A stretch of 64,000 nt of DNA from Brevundimonas poindexterae (GCF_020524625.1 NZ_JAIVLL010000001.1:806001-870000); one strand, 5' to 3'; counted from the first letter of the stretch, positions 10,417 to 20,863 are shown. The notes: generated from the sequence alone by a model not told the origin. Translations and numbers: made by a program.

Positions 10417-10898
10417 GAGCCGCCCCCTTCGACCTTCAGCTGGGCCGCCAGCCGCAGCGCGCCCAGTTCGGCGATACCCGCGCGCGCCAGCTGCCTGCGC
10501 TCGGCCCGGCGCGCCACCCAGGCCTCGCGGTTCCAGATCTGGAACCGGTCGCCCAGCCCCACGATCACCACCGTCTCGCCCAGACCGGCATCCTGGATCA
10601 GGCTTTCCGGCAGGGTCACCCGCCCGCCGCCGTCAAAGGTCAGCCGGGTCTGCTCGCCCAGCACCTGCCATTCGAGCGCCGAGCGCTGCTCGGACCCGAA
10701 CGGCAGGGAGCGGATCATTTCGACATAGGTGGCGAACAGCGGGTCTCCGCCGGCCTCGAGACAGTCAGCCTCGATCGACGGAAAGACGAAGATGGCGTGC
10801 TCGGCCCCGTTTTCGGAGGTGCGGAAGTCCTGCGGGATCAGCAACCGCCGCTTCGCATCCAATTGTTTCTCGACCGTCGAGAGAAACACCCCGTCCAC
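10413..10898 (-). CDS. mraZ: MraZ transcriptional regulator of the dcw cluster
   Basis: MraZ is a DNA-binding protein with two AbrB/SpoVT-like domains; in E. coli it represses its own dcw promoter. The 161-residue product shows the first domain as [18 protein letters not shown] (about residues 9-26) and the second around [15 protein letters not shown] (about 85-100). The best start is a GTG at 10898 reading MDGVFLST. I see no good Shine-Dalgarno sequence before it, so the exact start is uncertain. It is the first gene of the cluster, about 75 bases downstream of four phased TGGG boxes. Confidence 0.95.
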   Translation of the reverse strand: MDGVFLSTVEKQLDAKRRLLIPQDFRTSENGAEHAIFVFPSIEADCLEAGGDPLFATYVEMIRSLPFGSEQRSALEWQVLGEQTRLTFDGGGRVTLPESLIQDAGLGETVVIVGLGDRFQIWNREAWVARRAERRQLARAGIAELGALRLAAQLKVEGGGS

Positions 10899-10973
10899 TC
10901 GGACCCGTGAGGCCCGCCCCTTGGCTTACAAACGCGACGCCCAGCCGACGTCAGACACCCCAAATCATTCGAC

Positions 10974-11007
10974 TGGGATAGCATGGGATGAAATGGGTCT
11001 CAATGGG
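10974..11007 (+). promoter_or_regulatory. Four TGGG direct repeats at 10-bp spacing: probable MraZ operator
   Basis: TGGG occurs at 10974, 10984, 10994 and 11004, exactly ten bases apart, 76 to 109 bases upstream of the mraZ start. MraZ of E. coli binds TGGGN direct repeats separated by five bases in its own promoter, which gives this 10-bp phase. Four in-phase copies at this position are unlikely by chance. On the plus strand they read TGGG, so in the mraZ sense they read CCCA. Confidence 0.85.
10975..11003 (-). promoter_or_regulatory. Possible mraZ promoter overlapping the MraZ boxes
   Basis: On the minus strand TTGAGA (11003-10998) and TATCCC (10980-10975) are separated by 17 bases. The -35 match is fair and the -10 is weak. 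If real, transcription would start near 10968 and the MraZ boxes would cover the polymerase site, which fits autorepression. This is read by eye only. Confidence 0.35.
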
Positions 11008-11155
11008 ATTAGTTGACGATCCTTAACCATAAGGACGGTCCAGAACTGTCATCTCGACTGCACAGATGAGAACATACAGCGAACGCGCCAAGTATTAACA
11101 GCCTGTGGACACAGTGTGCGCCACCTTTGCGCTCAAAGGGTTAACGCCCCCGCCG

Positions 11156-11288
11156 CAAGCAGGGAGCCGCCGCGCGGTGAGCGGCAGGCCCGGGAAAACT
11201 GCCTCAAGCAGCGAGCGCCCGCGGCGCGAGCGGTAGGCAGAAAAATGCCGCCTCAAGCAGCGAGCCGCCGCGCGGCGAGCGGTAGGCC
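11156..11288 (-). repeat. Three tandem ~49-bp hairpin repeats directly after rnpB
   Basis: Three copies start near 11156, 11205 and 11254, a 49-base period. Each contains CAAGCAG, then a GC-rich palindromic core (CGCCGCGCGGCG in the copy nearest rnpB), then GAGCGGTAGGC or a close variant. On the minus strand, the direction of rnpB transcription, each unit opens with GCCT and closes with AGGC and can fold as a hairpin. The first unit is followed by ATTTTTC and the second by GTTTTCC. They look like serial terminators or 3' processing structures for RNase P RNA. The third unit has no T-run. Confidence 0.7.
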
Positions 11289-11298
11289 AAGGATTAAG

Positions 11299-11679
11299 GT
11301 GCCAGACGGTCTGTAAGCCGGGTTCTGTACCGCCCGGAGGCGGTGACGATCATTCCTCTAGGCCGATCGTTGCCGACCGGCTCCAGCAACCAACCCGGAC
11401 GTCTGGGGCGGTGACCCCCGCACGGCAAGCCGCGCGCGACATCCCTATTCGGTCTTGCTCCAGGCGGGGTTTACCGTGCCGTCTCCGTTGCCGTCGACGC
11501 GGTGGGCTCTTACCCCACCCTTTCACCCTTCCCGGCCTCGAAAGGCCGGAGGTTTGCTTTCTGTGGCACTGTCCCTCGGGTCACCCCGGGCGGGCGTTAC
11601 CCGCCGCCTTTTCACCGTGGAGCCCGGACTTTCCTCGCCGGAGCCGAAACCCCGCCGCGACCGTCCGACCGTCTGGCGA
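11299..11679 (-). ncRNA. rnpB: RNase P RNA, bacterial type A
   Basis: Catalytic RNA of ribonuclease P, which trims the 5' ends of tRNA precursors. On the minus strand the conserved 5' core reads GGCGAGGAAAGTCCGGGCT (near 11640-11620). The 3' end reads ACAGAACCCGGCTTACAGAC (near 11330-11311). The ends pair perfectly as helix P1: 11677-11667 GCCAGACGGTC with 11311-11301 GACCGTCTGGC, 11 base pairs. The length of about 380 is normal. The ends are set from P1, so a few bases either way are uncertain. Confidence 0.95.
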
Positions 11680-11722
11680 GCGACAGATGCGCCCTGTCAC
11701 GGGCCGCGTCAATCGGAGGGGC

Positions 11723-12490
11723 CTAGGAGGGCAGCACGCCCGTCCGGCTCTCGGCGCTGGCCAGTTGCAACAGGCCGACCAGACGCGCCCGCGTCTCGCC
11801 ATCGGCCTCGCCGTCCACGCGGTCCTGCCGCCAGTGCCGCTGGAACGCCGACGCCGTAAGACGCAGGTCCTCGTCGTATTCGGCGCGCGGCGCGATGCCA
11901 TAGCCCAGCCGGTGCAGGCCCGCGCTCAGCACGGTGACGCCCAGTCCCGTGTCACCGACCCTGAGGGGCGCGCCCAGGGCGGCAACCCGCTCAAGCGCCG
12001 GCACGAACCACAGGCCGTGCCCCTCGCCTGCCAGACGTTTCCACGGAAAGCGCTCGCCCGGATCCTCCTTGCGGTCAGGCGCCAGGTCGGAATGGCCGAT
12101 GATGCGGCTGTCGGGGATGGTCCAGCGGCTTCGGATGTCGGCGATCAGGGCGATCACCGCATCCACCTGCGCCTCGGGAAAGTCGCGATAGCCCCACTCA
12201 TGCCCGGGATTGACGATCTCGATCCCGATCGAGGCGGCGTTGCAGTCGGTCTCGCCTTGCCAGCTGCCCTTGCCCGCGTGCCAGGCGCGACGCTCCTCGG
12301 GCACCAGGGCATAGAGGGTGCCGTCCTCGTCGACGACATAGTGGGCGGACACCCGCGCCTCGGTATCGCGCAGCCGGGCAATGGCCTCTTCGGCCGTCTG
12401 CATGCCCGTATAGTGAAGCACCAGCATGTCGGGCGGTGCCCGCCGGGCGTCAAAATTCGGAGAGGGCGCGGCCCGCAGTTCCAGCGTCAC
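11723..12490 (-). CDS. AmpD-like N-acetylmuramoyl-L-alanine amidase
   Basis: A 255-residue amidase_2-family zinc hydrolase that cleaves the amide between MurNAc and L-Ala. Visible motifs are LVLHYTGMQ (first His, about residue 26), HAGKGSWQG, IGIEIVNPGH and GHSDLAPDRKEDPGERFPW (the His and Asp of the zinc site, about residues 133-150). The C-terminal 70 residues resemble a peptidoglycan-binding domain. There is no signal peptide, so a cytosolic recycling role (anhydro-muropeptide amidase) is likely. It follows the small membrane gene by 6 bases. Confidence 0.9.
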   Translation of the reverse strand: MTLELRAAPSPNFDARRAPPDMLVLHYTGMQTAEEAIARLRDTEARVSAHYVVDEDGTLYALVPEERRAWHAGKGSWQGETDCNAASIGIEIVNPGHEWGYRDFPEAQVDAVIALIADIRSRWTIPDSRIIGHSDLAPDRKEDPGERFPWKRLAGEGHGLWFVPALERVAALGAPLRVGDTGLGVTVLSAGLHRLGYGIAPRAEYDEDLRLTASAFQRHWRQDRVDGEADGETRARLVGLLQLASAESRTGVLPS

Positions 12491-12496
12491 CGCCGC

Positions 12497-12844
12497 CTAC
12501 CGGCCTGACCGTTCCCAGCCATAGGCCACCCAGGTGCCGTCGACCTTGTGCGCCTCGATGACCGTATCGTCCCCGTCCGTGCGGCGACGGCCCTTGCGCG
12601 CCCCCATGGAGCGGCGCGCGCGGCTGGACATACCCATCAGGAACATCACCACGCCGGCGACGACGGCGATGACGGCCACGGCGATGGCAGTGAAGACGGC
12701 GAGAAGCGCGCCCACGGCCATGGCACAGCCGGCTGCGATAAGACCTCCCAGCCAGAGCAGCGGCCGGAACAGCCCGCCGCGCCCTCCGTCGATGCGCGCC
12801 GTAGCGGCTCCGAGACTGTCAAAGCGAGGTCCAGACGAGGTCAT
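12497..12844 (-). CDS. Small membrane protein of unknown function
   Basis: The start is set at an ATG at 12844, because AAGGAG lies 5 bases upstream; a longer reading from 12913 lacks this support. The 115-residue product MTSSGPRF... has a hydrophobic stretch of about 40 residues (PLLWLGGLIAAGCAMAVG onward, about 29-70), probably two membrane segments. An Arg/Lys-rich loop and a polar C-terminus (WVAYGWERSGR) follow. I do not recognise the family. It is 6 bases from the AmpD-like gene and probably co-transcribed with it. Confidence 0.7.
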   Translation of the reverse strand: MTSSGPRFDSLGAATARIDGGRGGLFRPLLWLGGLIAAGCAMAVGALLAVFTAIAVAVIAVVAGVVMFLMGMSSRARRSMGARKGRRRTDGDDTVIEAHKVDGTWVAYGWERSGR

Positions 12845-12962
12845 ACGCACTCCTTGTCGGCTTCGGGAACGAAGCGCATCGCCCCTAACGCCCGAAGCCC
12901 AATGTCGGTCCATAGGCCGCCCGGGTCAAGCAACCCCGGGGTGCGGCATACCGCCGGGCGGA

Positions 12963-14744
12963 TCAACCCAGCGGACGATCGGCCAGCACCACGGCCCCTT
13001 CACGTCGCATGCGGTCGGCCTCGATCCGCCGCATGACCGCCTGGGCCTGCGGGTCCTCGACCGCGCCCCCGATCAGGATCAGGGCGCGGGCGGCCTCGCC
13101 GGAGACGCCGAAGGCACTGGCCAGCGCCTCGAACGGCGACTGCTGTTCGGGGAAGCGCTTGATGCGGACCGAGGCGTCGGGATCGATCCCGGCCAGTTCG
13201 CGCGCCTTGGCGATCGCCTCGGTCACGCCACCCAGTTCGTCGACCAGACCCAGCTCCAGCGCCTGGGCACCCGTCCAGACGCGGCCCCGGGCGATCTCGC
13301 CGACCCGCTCGCGCGGCAGGTTCCGGCCCCGGGCGACCAGGGTGATGAAGTCGCCATAGATGCGGTCCATGGTCCCGGAAAAGGCCTCGCGCTGGGCCGG
13401 GGTGAATTCGTCGCCAATGGCATAGGCATCGGCATATTCGCCGCCGACCGACAGGCCGCGCACATCCACCCCGAACCGCGCCAGGGCATCGCGCAGTACC
13501 ATCTTGCCGCCGAACACCCCGATCGAGCCGGTGAGGGTCGAGGGCTGGGCCACGATGTAGCTGGCATCGGCACTGATCCAGTAGCCGCCCGAGGCCGCAT
13601 AGGTCCCCATGGACACCACCACCGGCTTGCCTGCCGCCTTGGCCGCACGCACTGCGGCTCCGATCTGGTCCGAGGCCTCGGGCGAGCCGCCGGGCGACGA
13701 CACGCGCAGCACAATCGCCTTCACCGACTTGTCCTCGATGGCGTCATAGATGGCTTCCGCCATAACGTCGGAATAGATGGACGAGCCGCCGCCGAACGGC
13801 GAACCGCCACCGCCCGAACCCGTGACGATGGCCCCTTCGCCACCGATCACGGCAATGGCGTCGCGGCCCGAGCCGTTGTTCGGCCCGACGGCCGAGCTGT
13901 ACTCGTGGAAGGGAATGATGCGGGCGCCCTTGCCGGCACGATTCAGCGCCTCGGCCTCCGCCTCCTCGACCTGACCGACCTTGTCGACCAGGTTGCGCTC
14001 GCGCGCCTCCTCGGCGGTCCAGGGCCCTTCCTCGATGCTGGCCTTCAGGGCCGCAGGCGTCAGCTTGCGATCCTTGGCCGCCTGCACGATCGAGGTGTCA
14101 TAGATGGAGCCCATCCACGCCAGCATGGCCTCGCGGTGCGCGGCCGTGAAATCGCTCTGGGTGTAGACATTCACCGCATTCTTGTATTCGTAGCGCTGCT
14201 CGAACTGGGGCTCGACGCCGTATTTGTCGAACGCCCTGCCGAGGAAGATCTCCTCGGCGCTGAACCCGGTGGCCTGGAAGCTGGCCGTGTCCTGCATCCA
14301 CAGCTCGGACGCCGAAGCCCCGACCATATAGCTGGACATCACCGCCCCCGCGGGCATGAAGCCCTGCGAGTGGGCGATCACCGGCTTGCCAGAGGCGCGG
14401 AAGCGGCGGATCGCCTGGCGAACCTCGTCGGCGGCCGCGGGCGCCATGCCGGTCTCGGGCAGACGGACCAGCAGCACCTTGATGTTCTTGTCGTCCTCGG
14501 CCTGGGCCAGGGTGTCGACCACCTGCATGACCGACAGACCGCCGCCACCGAAAATGGCCAGCGGCGAGGACGGCGGCTGGTCGCTCAGTCCGTCGCGCAG
14601 ATCGAGTTCCAGCACTGCATTATGGGGCACGTCCGGCCCGGACGAACTGGCCGCCGCCATGGTGATCAGCACCATCGGCACCACGATCACAAACAGCAGC
14701 AGGCCGGTGAAGACCCCCAGCACAGTCAGGAAAAATTGCTTCAT
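12963..14744 (-). CDS. sppA: SppA signal peptide peptidase, long (67 kDa) type
   Basis: SppA is a membrane-anchored Ser/Lys protease that degrades cleaved signal peptides on the periplasmic side. The 593-residue product has an N-terminal anchor ([19 protein letters not shown], about 3-22) and two tandem S49/ClpP-like domains. The second holds [14 protein letters not shown] (about 345) and [13 protein letters not shown] with the catalytic Ser (about 395). The expected Lys lies in the N-terminal repeat. Length agrees with E. coli SppA (618). It is divergent from panD. Confidence 0.93.
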   Translation of the reverse strand: MKQFFLTVLGVFTGLLLFVIVVPMVLITMAAASSSGPDVPHNAVLELDLRDGLSDQPPSSPLAIFGGGGLSVMQVVDTLAQAEDDKNIKVLLVRLPETGMAPAAADEVRQAIRRFRASGKPVIAHSQGFMPAGAVMSSYMVGASASELWMQDTASFQATGFSAEEIFLGRAFDKYGVEPQFEQRYEYKNAVNVYTQSDFTAAHREAMLAWMGSIYDTSIVQAAKDRKLTPAALKASIEEGPWTAEEARERNLVDKVGQVEEAEAEALNRAGKGARIIPFHEYSSAVGPNNGSGRDAIAVIGGEGAIVTGSGGGGSPFGGGSSIYSDVMAEAIYDAIEDKSVKAIVLRVSSPGGSPEASDQIGAAVRAAKAAGKPVVVSMGTYAASGGYWISADASYIVAQPSTLTGSIGVFGGKMVLRDALARFGVDVRGLSVGGEYADAYAIGDEFTPAQREAFSGTMDRIYGDFITLVARGRNLPRERVGEIARGRVWTGAQALELGLVDELGGVTEAIAKARELAGIDPDASVRIKRFPEQQSPFEALASAFGVSGEAARALILIGGAVEDPQAQAVMRRIEADRMRREGAVVLADRPLG

Positions 14745-14959
14745 GTCGGTCGGTTATTCCCGTCGAGGCCCGGAACGGCGGAGGCTCGACCATAGTGGCG
14801 AAGCCGTCACCGTCAAATGAACGTCCCGTAACAGGCGAACCTGTCGCGGGCCGGATGCTGCGTCGCAGCATGGTGATTGATAGCGCGCCTCCTGGTCCCT
14901 ATATGAGGCGTCCCTCTGCGGGGGCTGTTCCCCGCGCCGTGCCGGAGACCGCACTCCCC

Positions 14960-15316
14960 ATGCTGGTCACCCTTATGAAGTCCAAGCTGCACCGCGCGAC
15001 GGTGACCCAGGCCGACCTCGACTATGAGGGGTCGATTGCCATTGACCGCGACCTGCTGGACGCAGCCGACATCTATCCGAACGAGCAGGTCGATGTTCTG
15101 AACATCACGACCGGCGCGCGCTTCACCACCTATGCCATCGAGGCCCCGCGCGGCTCGCGCGTCATCGGCGTCAACGGCGCCGCGGCCCGACTGGTCCAGA
15201 AGAACGACAAGGTGATCATCGTCACCTATGGCCAGCTTCCCGCCGAGGAAGCGCGCAACTATGCGCCCACCGTCGTGCTGCTGGACGACGCCAACCACAT
15301 CAAGCGCGCCGCCTGA
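14960..15316 (+). CDS. panD: PanD, aspartate 1-decarboxylase
   Basis: PanD makes beta-alanine for pantothenate and CoA synthesis. It is made as a proenzyme that self-cleaves at Gly-Ser to form a pyruvoyl group. The cleavage site is visible in DYEGSIAID. Other conserved blocks are [14 protein letters not shown] at the start and [27 protein letters not shown] and GQLPAEEA. The ATG at 14960 (MLVTLMKSK) gives 118 residues; the next Met at 14975 is equally possible. A longer frame starting at 14795 is not family-like. Confidence 0.95.
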   Translation: MLVTLMKSKLHRATVTQADLDYEGSIAIDRDLLDAADIYPNEQVDVLNITTGARFTTYAIEAPRGSRVIGVNGAAARLVQKNDKVIIVTYGQLPAEEARNYAPTVVLLDDANHIKRAA

Positions 15317-15325
15317 TCGGGCAAG

Positions 15326-15354
15326 AAAAAGGGGTGACGCCGCGCGCCACCCCT
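15326..15354 (-). terminator. Intrinsic terminator after the SIMPL-domain gene
   Basis: AGGGGTG (15330-15336) pairs with CACCCCT (15348-15354). In the minus-strand direction the stem is followed by TTTTT, so it should stop transcripts from the SIMPL-domain gene. panD converges on it from the other side, but its T-run is weaker in that direction. Confidence 0.75.
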
Positions 15355-15374
15355 ATCCTGTTCGGTAGCAGACC

Positions 15375-16124
15375 CTATCGGGTCAGGTCGTAGATCCCGG
15401 TGATGTCCACGCGAACGGTCAGCTCGCCCGGCGCGACCGAGGTTCCGGCGTCCGCCGATTCCATGGCGGCCATGCCGCGCGCATAGGGCATCGGCGGCTG
15501 CACGCTCATCGAGGTGCCCTCGCTCAGGGCACGGATGCCGCCCAGCTGCACACCCAGAGCCTCGGCGTACAGGCTGGCCTTGCGCTGCAGGTCCCGCACC
15601 GCCAGACGCCGGGCCTGATCCTCGGCCGCCGTCCGGTCGGTCAGGCCAAAGCTGATGCCGTCGATCTGGTTGACGCCCGCGCTGACCACCGCATCGGCCG
15701 TAGAGCCCACGCGCTCCAGGTCGCGCACCGTGACGGTCACGCGGTTCACCGCCTGATAGCCGCGCAGACGGGGCGGCTGGTCAGGCTGGTAGTCGTATTG
15801 CGGCGAGAGGTTCAGACCCGAGGTCTGGATGTCCCGTTCGGCGATGCCGGCCCGGCGGAGAGCCGCCATGACGCGGTTCATGCGCTCGGCATTCTGTTGC
15901 ATGGCCTCCTCGGCGGTCGCCGCCTCGGTCATGACGCCGAAATTGATCATCGCCTTGTCCGGCGCGACCTTCACCTCGCCATAGGCCGACAGGCTCAGGT
16001 TCGGCGGCGCCATCATATGGTGGCTCGCGTCGCCCATGGACTGGGCAAGGGCCGGCGCCGACACGCTGGTCAGGGCCAGGGCGGCAGCCATAGGCATCAG
16101 CAGGCGGAGCGGGGAACGGTTCAT
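15375..16124 (-). CDS. Periplasmic SIMPL-domain (DUF541) protein
   Basis: The start is set at ATG 16124 (MNRSPLRLL) because AAGGAG lies 6 bases upstream; an earlier in-frame Met at 16151 lacks it. The 249-residue protein has a signal peptide ending near ALAQ (residue 27). The SIMPL domain begins with LSLSAYGEVKVAPDKAMINFGVMTEA and ends with VRVDITGIYDL. The family is periplasmic or outer-membrane associated, with E. coli YggE linked to oxidative stress; the molecular role is unknown. It is a single gene with its own terminator. Confidence 0.9.
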   Translation of the reverse strand: MNRSPLRLLMPMAAALALTSVSAPALAQSMGDASHHMMAPPNLSLSAYGEVKVAPDKAMINFGVMTEAATAEEAMQQNAERMNRVMAALRRAGIAERDIQTSGLNLSPQYDYQPDQPPRLRGYQAVNRVTVTVRDLERVGSTADAVVSAGVNQIDGISFGLTDRTAAEDQARRLAVRDLQRKASLYAEALGVQLGGIRALSEGTSMSVQPPMPYARGMAAMESADAGTSVAPGELTVRVDITGIYDLTR

Positions 16125-16413
16125 GAAAAACTCCTTGAGAGAGGGGCGCACGACATCCGTGCGTCACCATGGCCAACCTGGGCCATATCGTCTGAATGAA
16201 CGCGCCCGCCCCCCGGTCAGGTTCCGTTCATCGCAAAAGACGCGCGGCCGGATTTCTGCTGACAAGTCCCCATTTGCCCGCCCTGCCTCCGACCTGTGTC
16301 AGGATGCCGGCCCGGGAGCCACAGGGAGACGCTATTTCGAACACCACTCGCAGGTCTGCGGGGCCCATGGAGAAAGTGGAGTCTGTTTTGGCACCCGGAC
16401 TCCATCGCCCGCA

Positions 16414-16493
16414 ATTCAGACGATTCAGACCATTCAGACGGTGTTTATTCCTTCCCCACCGGGGGAGGGGGACCGCGCAGCGGTGGAGGGGGC
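16414..16493. repeat. Modular palindromic repeat, copy 1
   Basis: Three contiguous 9-base repeats ATTCAGACS fill 16414-16440. About 10 bases later comes a C/G palindrome (CCTTCCCCACCGGGGGAGG), then a small hairpin ACCGC-GCA-GCGGT, then GGAGGGGGC. The same order occurs near 44.8 kb, with the 9-mers in the opposite orientation. The 16.2-16.55 kb interval around it holds no gene that I can see. Confidence 0.75.
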
Positions 16494-16558
16494 AGCGCAG
16501 CCGCCGCCACACTCTTTGCAACATCCCGTCCGCCTGCTAGGCCCGGACACGCCTCTGG

Positions 16559-16634
16559 GGGCCCGTAGCTCAATGGTTAGAGCCGACCGCTCATAACGGT
16601 CTGGTTGGGGGTTCGAGTCCCTCCGGGCCTACCA
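16559..16634 (+). tRNA. tRNA with CAT anticodon, probably tRNA-Ile2 (lysidine type)
   Basis: A 76-base cloverleaf with encoded CCA. The acceptor stem is GGGCCCG with CGGGCCT, the D arm is GCTC-AATGGTTA-GAGC, and the anticodon stem GACCG/CGGTC encloses loop CTCATAA. The T arm carries TTCGAGT. The 8-base D loop and TGGTT variable loop resemble E. coli tRNA-Ile2 more than elongator tRNA-Met, so C34 would be modified to lysidine by TilS. The outermost acceptor pair is G-U. The Ile/Met assignment is an inference. Confidence 0.9.
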
Positions 16635-16736
16635 GACGCGCCGGGGGCGTGGAGCTCGAGCCACACTGGTGCGGCGCGGGGCGGTTCGCGAACAACGGGC
16701 GTTGACCTGCGCCGTTTGCCCGGTAATCGATGGTCC

Positions 16737-17384
16737 ATGACCTTTCCCGCTCCGGATGCGGCAGGGACCTCTCTCGCCTCGGACCCGGGCCTGCAGGAGG
16801 CCCATGCCCGGCTGATGGCCGACCGCTCGCTGCAGTTCGAGCGGGCCGACATGCCGGTGCCCGAGGTCTCGCCCTTCTTCAGATGGCTGACGGAGGTGCT
16901 GGGTCATCTCGCGCCGTTTCTGGAGTGGGGCTTCTGGATCGGCCTCGCCGTCGTCGTGCTCCTGATCGTCTGGTTGCTGGTCCGCGAACTGTTCGCCATG
17001 CGCCGGGCGCCGGACCGTCCCACCCCGCCGCCTGCCCAGCCCGAGACGTGGCAACCGACGGCGCGCGACGCCCGCGACCTGCTCGCCGACGCGGATGCCC
17101 TCGCGGCCGCCGGACAGTATGCCGAGGCGGCCCACCTCATCCTGCTGCGCAGCGTGGCGGATATCGAGCGGCGCCTGCCGCGGGCCGTGAAGGACTCACT
17201 CACCAGCCGCGAGATCGCGGCCCTCCCCGCCCTGCCCGAGGCCGCCCGCTCCACCTTCGGCGACATCGCCCGCCTGGTGGAAATCAGCCTGTTCGGCGGC
17301 AAGCCGGTGGTCCGCGACGACTATGCCTCCTGCCGCGCGGCCTATGAGGCCTTCGCCTTGCCCGGGGGGCGGCTCCACGAATGA
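16737..17384 (+). CDS. DUF4129 domain-containing membrane protein
   Basis: The start is ATG 16737 (MTFPAPDAAG). The 215-residue protein has one strong membrane helix (WIGLAVVVLLIVWLLV, about residues 73-90). A C-terminal cytosolic DUF4129-type region follows (RDARDLLADADALAAAGQYAEAAHLILLRS..., about 115-205), where helical repeats precede SLTSREI. It is the first gene of a six-gene operon with MoxR and DUF58, a common partnership. It overlaps the next gene by ATGA. The biochemical role is unknown. Confidence 0.85.
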   Translation: MTFPAPDAAGTSLASDPGLQEAHARLMADRSLQFERADMPVPEVSPFFRWLTEVLGHLAPFLEWGFWIGLAVVVLLIVWLLVRELFAMRRAPDRPTPPPAQPETWQPTARDARDLLADADALAAAGQYAEAAHLILLRSVADIERRLPRAVKDSLTSREIAALPALPEAARSTFGDIARLVEISLFGGKPVVRDDYASCRAAYEAFALPGGRLHE

Positions 17385-18593
17385 GGGGGATGGGGGGGAA
17401 GCAATCGGGGCCGTTCTCACCCGCCGTCGTGGTGGCCGTGGTGCTCGTCGGCTTCGTGTCCCTGCTCGGGATCCTGGCGGTCGGCGCCTTCGCGCCCGAC
17501 CTGCGCTCGGGCAATGACGGCGGCGAGCATGCCCTGTCGCAATCCGCCACCGGCTTCGGCGCCCTGCCGATCCTTCTGCGCGACATGGGTGTCCCGGTGA
17601 TCCTCAGCCGCACACGCCTCATTGCCGACGCCGACGACAGCCTCCTGATCGCCACTCCAGGTCCGGTCGCCGACCCGTCAGAGCTGGAACAGCTGGACCG
17701 GGGCAACGCCACCCTGATCGTCCTGCCCAAATGGGTTGTCGTCCCCGACAGCCGGCGCGACGGCTGGACCAAGGTGGCCGCCCCCCTCCCGCTCCAGCAG
17801 GTCCTTGGCGTTCTGCCGGCCGCGCTGGAGTACCAGACCCGGCTCGCCTCGGAGGCCGCCCCCCGGCGCGTCCAGTTGATGACCGCCTACGGGGATGAGG
17901 TCGGCGTTCCGGTGCAGGTCGAGGGCCTGAGGACCTTGTCCGGCCCGTCCTGGATTCCCGTGGTCGTCGACGAGCGCGGCGGGATCGTGCTGGGCCGCCA
18001 CGAAACGACCGGAGAGTATGTGCTGGCCGACCCCGACCTGCTCGCGACCTCGGGGCTCGCGACGATCGAGGGGGCACAGACGGCGCTCGCGCTGATCGAT
18101 AGCGTGCGACCCGAGGGCGGCCCGGTGGTCTTCGACCTGACCCTCCACGGCATGGAGCGGTCTCGCAGCCTGATGCGCCTGATGTTCGTGCCGCCCCTGC
18201 TGGGCTTCACCCTGGCCCTGCTGGGCCTCGCGGTCTTCGCGGGCGTCCAGGCGGCCGTGCGGTTCAGCCCGCCGAAGGAGGGGGGCCGGCTGCTGTCGTT
18301 CGGCAAGACCGCCCTGGCCGACAACACGGCAGGGCTGGTGCGACTGGCCCGGCGCGAACACCATATGGCCCTGCCCTATGCCCGCCTTGTCCGGGCCCGG
18401 ACGGCGCGTCTGATCGGCGCCCCGCGCAACCTGTCCGAGGCCGAGCTGGACGCCTTCCTCGACCGGGTCAGCGCGGCGGTCGGCAGCACAACGACCTGCA
18501 CCGCGCTGACCGAGCGCGCGCGCAACGCCCGCAACACCCGCGACCTGATGCAGGTCGCCCGAGATCTCTATCGCTGGAACCAGGAGCTGACCC

Positions 18594-18607
<14 letters not shown>
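17381..18607 (+). CDS. DUF4350 domain-containing membrane protein
   Basis: The 408-residue protein begins with a membrane helix ([20 protein letters not shown], about 15-34). A DUF4350-like extracytoplasmic region follows ([22 protein letters not shown], about 52-73). A second helix ([21 protein letters not shown], about 270-290) leads to a C-terminal cytosolic segment. DUF4350 typically travels with DUF4129, MoxR and DUF58. It overlaps DUF4129 by 4 bases and MoxR by 14 bases. Function is not known. Confidence 0.85.
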
Positions 18608-19546
<939 letters not shown>

Positions 19547-19550
<4 letters not shown>

Positions 19551-20863
19551 TCTATCCGACCCGGCGCTCTGTGATCCTCATGGCCGTGGGCGCCCCCGCG
19601 GCCCTGATCGCTGGCGCCCTCCTGCCGGCGGGATGGCTGCTGGGTCCGATCTGGATCGTGGCACTGGCCCTGCTCGCGGGGCTCGATGCCCTCCTGTCGG
19701 GATCGCGCCGGCGCCTGCAGCTGGATGCTCCCTCTGTGCCCGACGCCGCCGTGGGTCGAGCCGGTCATCTGGAGCTGATCCTGCGCCTGACAGGCCGTCG
19801 CCGGACCTATGCCGGGCTGGAGGGCCGACTGGCCGCGCAGGCCTCGCTGGGCGTCGCCGCAGAGGCCTCCCGCGTCGCGGTTCAGGACCGCGTCGCCACC
19901 GCGTCCTTCGCCTTCGTCCCGGAGCGTCGGGGCGATGCACGGGTCGACTCCCTCCGGCTGCGCTGGTCCGGTCCGCTCGGCCTGATCTACAAGCAGAAGA
20001 CCTTTGCCCTCGACCTGGACGTGCCGGTGCATGTCGACCTGGAGTGGGTCAGGGATCGGGCCGTCCAGCTGTTCGCGCGGGATCCTGTGACCGGCATCCG
20101 GGTACAGCCGCTGCGCGGCGAAGGGTCCGAGTTCCACTCCCTTCGCGACTTCCAGACCGGCATGGACCGGCGCTCCATCGACTGGAAGCAGTCGGCCCGC
20201 CACACCGCCCTGCTGGCCAAGGAGTTCCGGGCCGAGCGCAACAACCAGATCATCCTGGCGCTGGATTCAGGTCGGTCCGGCAGCGATCCGGTCGGCGGCA
20301 TGCCGCGCATCGACCGCTTCATCCATGTGGCCCTGCTGATGGCCGTCACCAGCCTGCGAATGGGGGACCGCGTCGGCCTGTACGCCTTCGACTCCGCGCC
20401 GCGCCTGTCGACCGGTGTCGTCGGGGGGTCCGGTGCGTTCGGCATGCTTCAGCGCGCAGCCAGCAAGGTCGACTATTCCAGCCACGAGACCAACTACACG
20501 CTCGGCCTCACCCACCTCTCCAGCCAGCTCAAGCGGCGCTCGCTGATCATGGTCTTCACCGACTTCACCGACAGCACCTCGGCCGAGTTGATGATCGAAT
20601 CCGCCGCCCGGCTGCTGCAACGGCATCTCGTGGTGTTCGTCGTGCTGCGCGATGAGGAGCTGGAGGGACTGGCGGCGACCGCTCCGGAGGCTCCCGATGA
20701 TGTGTCGCGTGCCGTGATCGCCGAGAGCCTGATCCTGGAGCGCGAAGTGGTCATCACCCGCCTCCGCCGGATGGGTGCGCACATTGTCCACACCACGGTG
20801 GAGCGCCTCGGCCCCGATGTGGTCCAGGCCTATATGGATCTGAAGCGCAGGGATCTGCTGTGA
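19547..20863 (+). CDS. DUF58 domain protein, MoxR partner
   Basis: A 438-residue protein with two N-terminal membrane helices (about 8-50). The DUF58 signature [20 protein letters not shown] lies near residues 190-210, and a vWA-like fold follows ([10 protein letters not shown] about 232, [13 protein letters not shown] about 340). The usual MIDAS motif DxSxS appears here as DSGRS. The start is GTG at 19547, overlapping moxR by 4 bases. DUF58 proteins are the usual partners of MoxR ATPases. Confidence 0.92.

Noticed and set aside
14795..14959. Upstream extension of panD
   Set aside because: The extra 55 residues have no family similarity, and PanD normally starts within a few residues of KSKLHRATV.
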